9,203 nt of DNA from Caldifarciminota bacterium. GTDB taxonomy: Bacteria; Hydrothermota; 32-111; QNBC01. Of the stretch, positions 6,719 to 9,203 are shown piece by piece. A program made the translations under genes and the position numbers. Location of the stretch: contig WFRF01000095.1 of the NCBI GenBank assembly GCA_015486655.1, forward strand, positions 1-9,203. Reading direction: 5' to 3'. How positions within the stretch are numbered: the stretch's first letter is position 1; every line of letters begins with the position of its first letter. The notes under the pieces are model-generated. The model saw only the letters and a list, made by a program, of their open reading frames with translations, was not told where the DNA came from and searched no databases.

Positions 6719-6723
6719 ATTTT

Positions 6724-7548
6724 ATGGAAGTGTTACTGTCTAATTTTCTTCATATATGGCTGCCCAAAATCATATTTACCATTGTTACGTTTGCCGTTGC
6801 ATACCTTTCGGTATATATCATTGAAAAAATTATAAGAGGGGTAGTGACGCATGCAAATGTAAGAAGGATGAAACCGGAACAATTCATTACGATTACCCAC
6901 CTATTTATTAACATAACGAAAATCACACTGTACTTTTTTGCGACAATCATCGTTCTCAATAAATTCGGTATAAATACGTCAGCAATCGTAGCCAGTGCCG
7001 GTGTTCTCGGACTTGCCGTCGGTTTCGGAGCTCAGGAAATGGTTAAGAACGTTATTTCAGGATTGTTTATTATAATGGAAGGACTGTATTATATCGGTGA
7101 CGTAGTTGAGATTGGCGGAACTGTCGGGACTTGTGAGAAGATAAATCTGCACAACACATACATCAGAGATTTTACCGGTAAAGTTTATATTATTCCCAAT
7201 GGTGATGTGAGAAAGATCGTAAATATGAACCGGGATTTTTTAAGAGTGGTGGTAAATGTCGGCATAAGTTACGATGAGGATGTGGATAACGCAATGAATG
7301 TGATGAATGACATAATTAAGCGTTATGCCGATGAAATAGGGAAAAAGTATCTCGGAGAGTCTTCCGTTCAGGGGGTTACCGAACTCGGTGATTCGGCAGT
7401 TTACATTAGAGGTGTAATGAAGGTATCGCCAGATGTATATTGGGATACGCTCAGAGAGCTGAACAAAAGGGTATTGAATGCATTTAGGGAGCATGGAATA
7501 AGTATACCGTATAACACTCAGACAATTTACTTAGCAAAGGAGCAATAA
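6724..7548 (+). CDS. mscS: MscS-family small-conductance mechanosensitive channel
   Basis: Inner-membrane channel that opens under membrane tension and releases solutes on osmotic downshock; the family forms heptamers. At 274 aa it is close to the E. coli MscS size with no extra domains. Residues ~13-34 and ~57-79 are two hydrophobic helices. Residues ~86-118 are the pore helix TM3, with the family's Gly/Ala packing (ASAGVLGLAVGFGAQ, 90-104) and the continuation EMVKNVISGLFIIMEG. The beta domain follows with YIGDVVEIGGTVGTCEKI (123-140) and YIIPNGDV (155-162). The C-terminal alpha/beta domain ends in GISIPYNTQTIYL. There is a strong own promoter and an AGGAG site. The stop overlaps the next start (TAATG), so the channel and the peptidase are co-expressed. 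The family is certain; which paralogue type it is cannot be settled here. Confidence 0.93.
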   Translation: MEVLLSNFLHIWLPKIIFTIVTFAVAYLSVYIIEKIIRGVVTHANVRRMKPEQFITITHLFINITKITLYFFATIIVLNKFGINTSAIVASAGVLGLAVGFGAQEMVKNVISGLFIIMEGLYYIGDVVEIGGTVGTCEKINLHNTYIRDFTGKVYIIPNGDVRKIVNMNRDFLRVVVNVGISYDEDVDNAMNVMNDIIKRYADEIGKKYLGESSVQGVTELGDSAVYIRGVMKVSPDVYWDTLRELNKRVLNAFREHGISIPYNTQTIYLAKEQ

Positions 7549-8573
7549 TGGATAAAGTTACCGATTTCTTAGTCAATCTTTTGAACACCAAGAGTCCTTC
7601 GGGACATGCGGACAGAGCAATTAATTTCGTAAAGGATGCGTTTGAAAAATTAAATGTAAATTGTGAAATTACGAATAAGGGAGCATTACTATGTGTTTTG
7701 GAGGGGAAAAATAAATCGATAAAGAGGACTGTGTCGGCTCATGTGGATACCCTTGCAGCCATGGTAAAAGAGATCAATTCGGACGGTAGTATGAAGTTGT
7801 CGAGGATAGGCGGTTACACGATGAATTCCGTTGAGGGCGAATACTGCTCCGTTGAAACATTTAACGGGAAATTCTATTCGGGAACGATACTGTACAACGA
7901 GACTTCCGTTCATGTGTATGAAAAAGTGGGAACAACCGAAAGAACGGACAAGAACATGATTGTCAGACTTGATGAAGTTGTGAAGAATGATAAGGATGTG
8001 AAAAACCTGGGTATATCAGTTGGTAACTATGTTCATTTTGACCCGAGAGCAAAAGTAACGAACAGCGGTTTTGTAAAATCGAGACATTTGGATGATAAAG
8101 CCGGTGTTGCCGTTCTATATTCCGCGCTTTTAAAATTGCGGGAAAACGGCACTGTTCCGGCCTACGATACATATTATTTTATAAGCAATAATGAGGAAGT
8201 GGGACATGGTGCAAGAGCAGGTTATCCCGAAGATACGGCTGAATTTCTTGCAGTGGATATGGGAGCCGTTGGAAAAGGGCAGGCATCCAGGGAGGATAAT
8301 GTGGCAATTTGCATAAAGGACTCTTCCGGGCCCTATAATTACGACCTTACCATGAGATTAAAGGATATAGCCGTCAATAACGGGATTAATTTTGCAATGG
8401 ATATTTTTCCCCACTACGGTTCGGATGCAAGTGCTGCAATCAGCGCGGGATTAAATGCAAAACATGCCTTGATAGGTCCCGGAATTGATGCATCACATGC
8501 CATGGAACGCACCCATATTAAGGGGATAGAAGAATCTGCAAAGTTACTTTATTATTATATTTTAAGCGAGTAA
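7548..8573 (+). CDS. M42-family metallo-aminopeptidase
   Basis: M42 peptidases are cytoplasmic, usually dodecameric, two-metal aminopeptidases that trim peptides from proteolysis; relatives include PepA-type glutamyl aminopeptidases and TET proteins. Length (341 aa) is standard. Metal and catalytic residues appear in order: H65 and D67 in AHVDT, D182 in SRHLDDKAG (bridging), E216/E217 in NNEEVGHGA (base and ligand), D237 in VDMGA, and H317 in GIDASHAMERT. Residues ~70-165 form the inserted PDZ-like dimerisation and oligomer domain. HYGSDASAA (289-297) is a further family motif. The start is supported by AAGGAG (7537-7542) five bases before the ATG, which overlaps the mscS stop by one base. 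The specificity (acidic, basic or hydrophobic N-terminal residues) cannot be told from the sequence. Confidence 0.93.
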   Translation: MDKVTDFLVNLLNTKSPSGHADRAINFVKDAFEKLNVNCEITNKGALLCVLEGKNKSIKRTVSAHVDTLAAMVKEINSDGSMKLSRIGGYTMNSVEGEYCSVETFNGKFYSGTILYNETSVHVYEKVGTTERTDKNMIVRLDEVVKNDKDVKNLGISVGNYVHFDPRAKVTNSGFVKSRHLDDKAGVAVLYSALLKLRENGTVPAYDTYYFISNNEEVGHGARAGYPEDTAEFLAVDMGAVGKGQASREDNVAICIKDSSGPYNYDLTMRLKDIAVNNGINFAMDIFPHYGSDASAAISAGLNAKHALIGPGIDASHAMERTHIKGIEESAKLLYYYILSE

Positions 8574-8574
8574 A

Positions 8575-9203
8575 ATGGAGAGAATTCTTTTTAATGTTCC
8601 GGAGATAAGCCCCAAAGAGGATTATCAAAACAGTTTCTTTTTATCTGTAAAGTCAATGCTTGAATATCTCGGGTATAAATTTGATTACGAGTTCCTTATG
8701 GGGGTGAGTTTGCACGCTTTCAGAACAAATATATATCCCGATCTCTCTTTGTCCTCCACGGATCCCTTCTCAGGATTTAATACTGGGGAATATCTGCTGA
8801 ATGTATTGGATATAGACTGGGAAACACGCATGGGATCAGAAGATGACAAAGACGCTTCTCTTACCGTTATGAAAATCGTTGACAGCATAAACAGAGGGGT
8901 GCCTGTTATTGCAATTCATATTGATTATACGGAGAATTGGGGAATTATAAACGGGTACGGTGAAAATGTTTCTAACTTTTACGGTTTGTTCTTCAATCAG
9001 GAAACTTCAGGAAGCAAAATAGTGACTTCTTGGCCATTTATAGCGGTTATTGCAAAAAGTGTGAGTATAAAAAAGGATAGAGAGAAGATTGTAAAAGATG
9101 CCCTTGAAAATTTTTCATACATATTGACACCGGGTATCGTAAGCGGTTATTACAACGGGAAGCTCGCTCTGGAATATATATTGGAAAATAAACTCTATGA
9201 AAG
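8575..9203 (+). CDS. Cysteine-free papain-fold (BtrH N-terminal / C39-like) protein, 3' end cut by window
   Basis: An ORF opens with ATG one base after the M42 stop and stays open to the window edge (209 codons). Residues 17-33 (YQNSFFLSVKSMLEYLG), then the LMGVSLHAFR segment (41-50), RGVPVIAIHID (107-117) and NWGIINGYGEN (121-131) match in order the layout of the butirosin BtrH N-terminal / C39-like fold: nucleophile helix, glycine segment, then the strand pair carrying the His. Here the positions I would align to the catalytic Cys and His are Ser20 and Trp122, and no Cys occurs in the visible part, so classical thiol chemistry is unlikely. The end (SGYYNGKLALEYILENKLYE) suggests a helical region continuing downstream. 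There is no signal peptide. The ribosome site is weak (AAGCGAG), so coupling to the M42 gene is likely. The family call is by eye and moderate; the function is unknown. Confidence 0.6.
   Translation, partial: MERILFNVPEISPKEDYQNSFFLSVKSMLEYLGYKFDYEFLMGVSLHAFRTNIYPDLSLSSTDPFSGFNTGEYLLNVLDIDWETRMGSEDDKDASLTVMKIVDSINRGVPVIAIHIDYTENWGIINGYGENVSNFYGLFFNQETSGSKIVTSWPFIAVIAKSVSIKKDREKIVKDALENFSYILTPGIVSGYYNGKLALEYILENKLYE

Noticed and set aside
1..9203. Defence system, mobile element or biosynthetic cluster
   Set aside because: No transposase, integrase, nuclease, toxin, CRISPR repeat or modular synthase motif was found; the BtrH-like resemblance alone does not indicate an antibiotic cluster.

Overview
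This 9.2 kb window is almost entirely coding: eight complete or nearly complete genes and two cut by the window edges. It looks like core-type chromosomal sequence from an AT-rich (roughly 40% GC by eye) bacterium whose codons favour ATA for Ile and AGA/AGG for Arg. A secreted beta-barrel-like protein with a signal peptide and an outer-membrane insertion signal points to a diderm (Gram-negative-type) cell. GatA/GatB indicate that Asn-tRNA and/or Gln-tRNA is made by amidation. I cannot name the phylum from sequence alone. I see no tRNA, rRNA, CRISPR array, transposase, integrase or attachment site, and no non-coding stretch longer than about 65 bases.

Layout. (1) Positions 1-3325, plus strand: the end of gatA, then gatB, then a divergent 448-residue class II aldolase-like protein, packed 2-3 nt apart as one operon. 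(2) Positions 3322-6661, minus strand (transcribed right to left): a hotdog acyl-CoA thioesterase, maf (nucleotide pyrophosphatase), mtnA (methylthioribose-1-phosphate isomerase) and an unrecognised outer-membrane beta-barrel candidate, all overlapping or 1 nt apart. The two operons converge and share a TTAA palindrome carrying both stop codons. A hairpin plus T-rich tail, placed to terminate the plus-strand operon, lies inside the 3' end of the barrel gene. (3) Positions 6662-6723: a 62-bp divergent promoter region with a near-perfect sigma-70 promoter (TTGACA, 16 nt, TATAAT) reading right. (4) Positions 6724-9203, plus strand: an MscS-family mechanosensitive channel, an M42-family metallo-aminopeptidase, and the first 209 residues of a protein resembling the BtrH N-terminal / C39-like papain fold but with no cysteine.

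Functionally this is mainly housekeeping: translation fidelity (GatAB), salvage and nucleotide sanitation (MtnA, Maf), acyl-CoA turnover, osmotic protection and peptide breakdown. I did not find a clearly new defence or biosynthetic system. The least ordinary items are the aldolase-like protein with an altered substrate loop, the lineage-specific barrel protein overlapping mtnA, the cysteine-free papain-fold protein, and the terminator embedded in the convergent gene.
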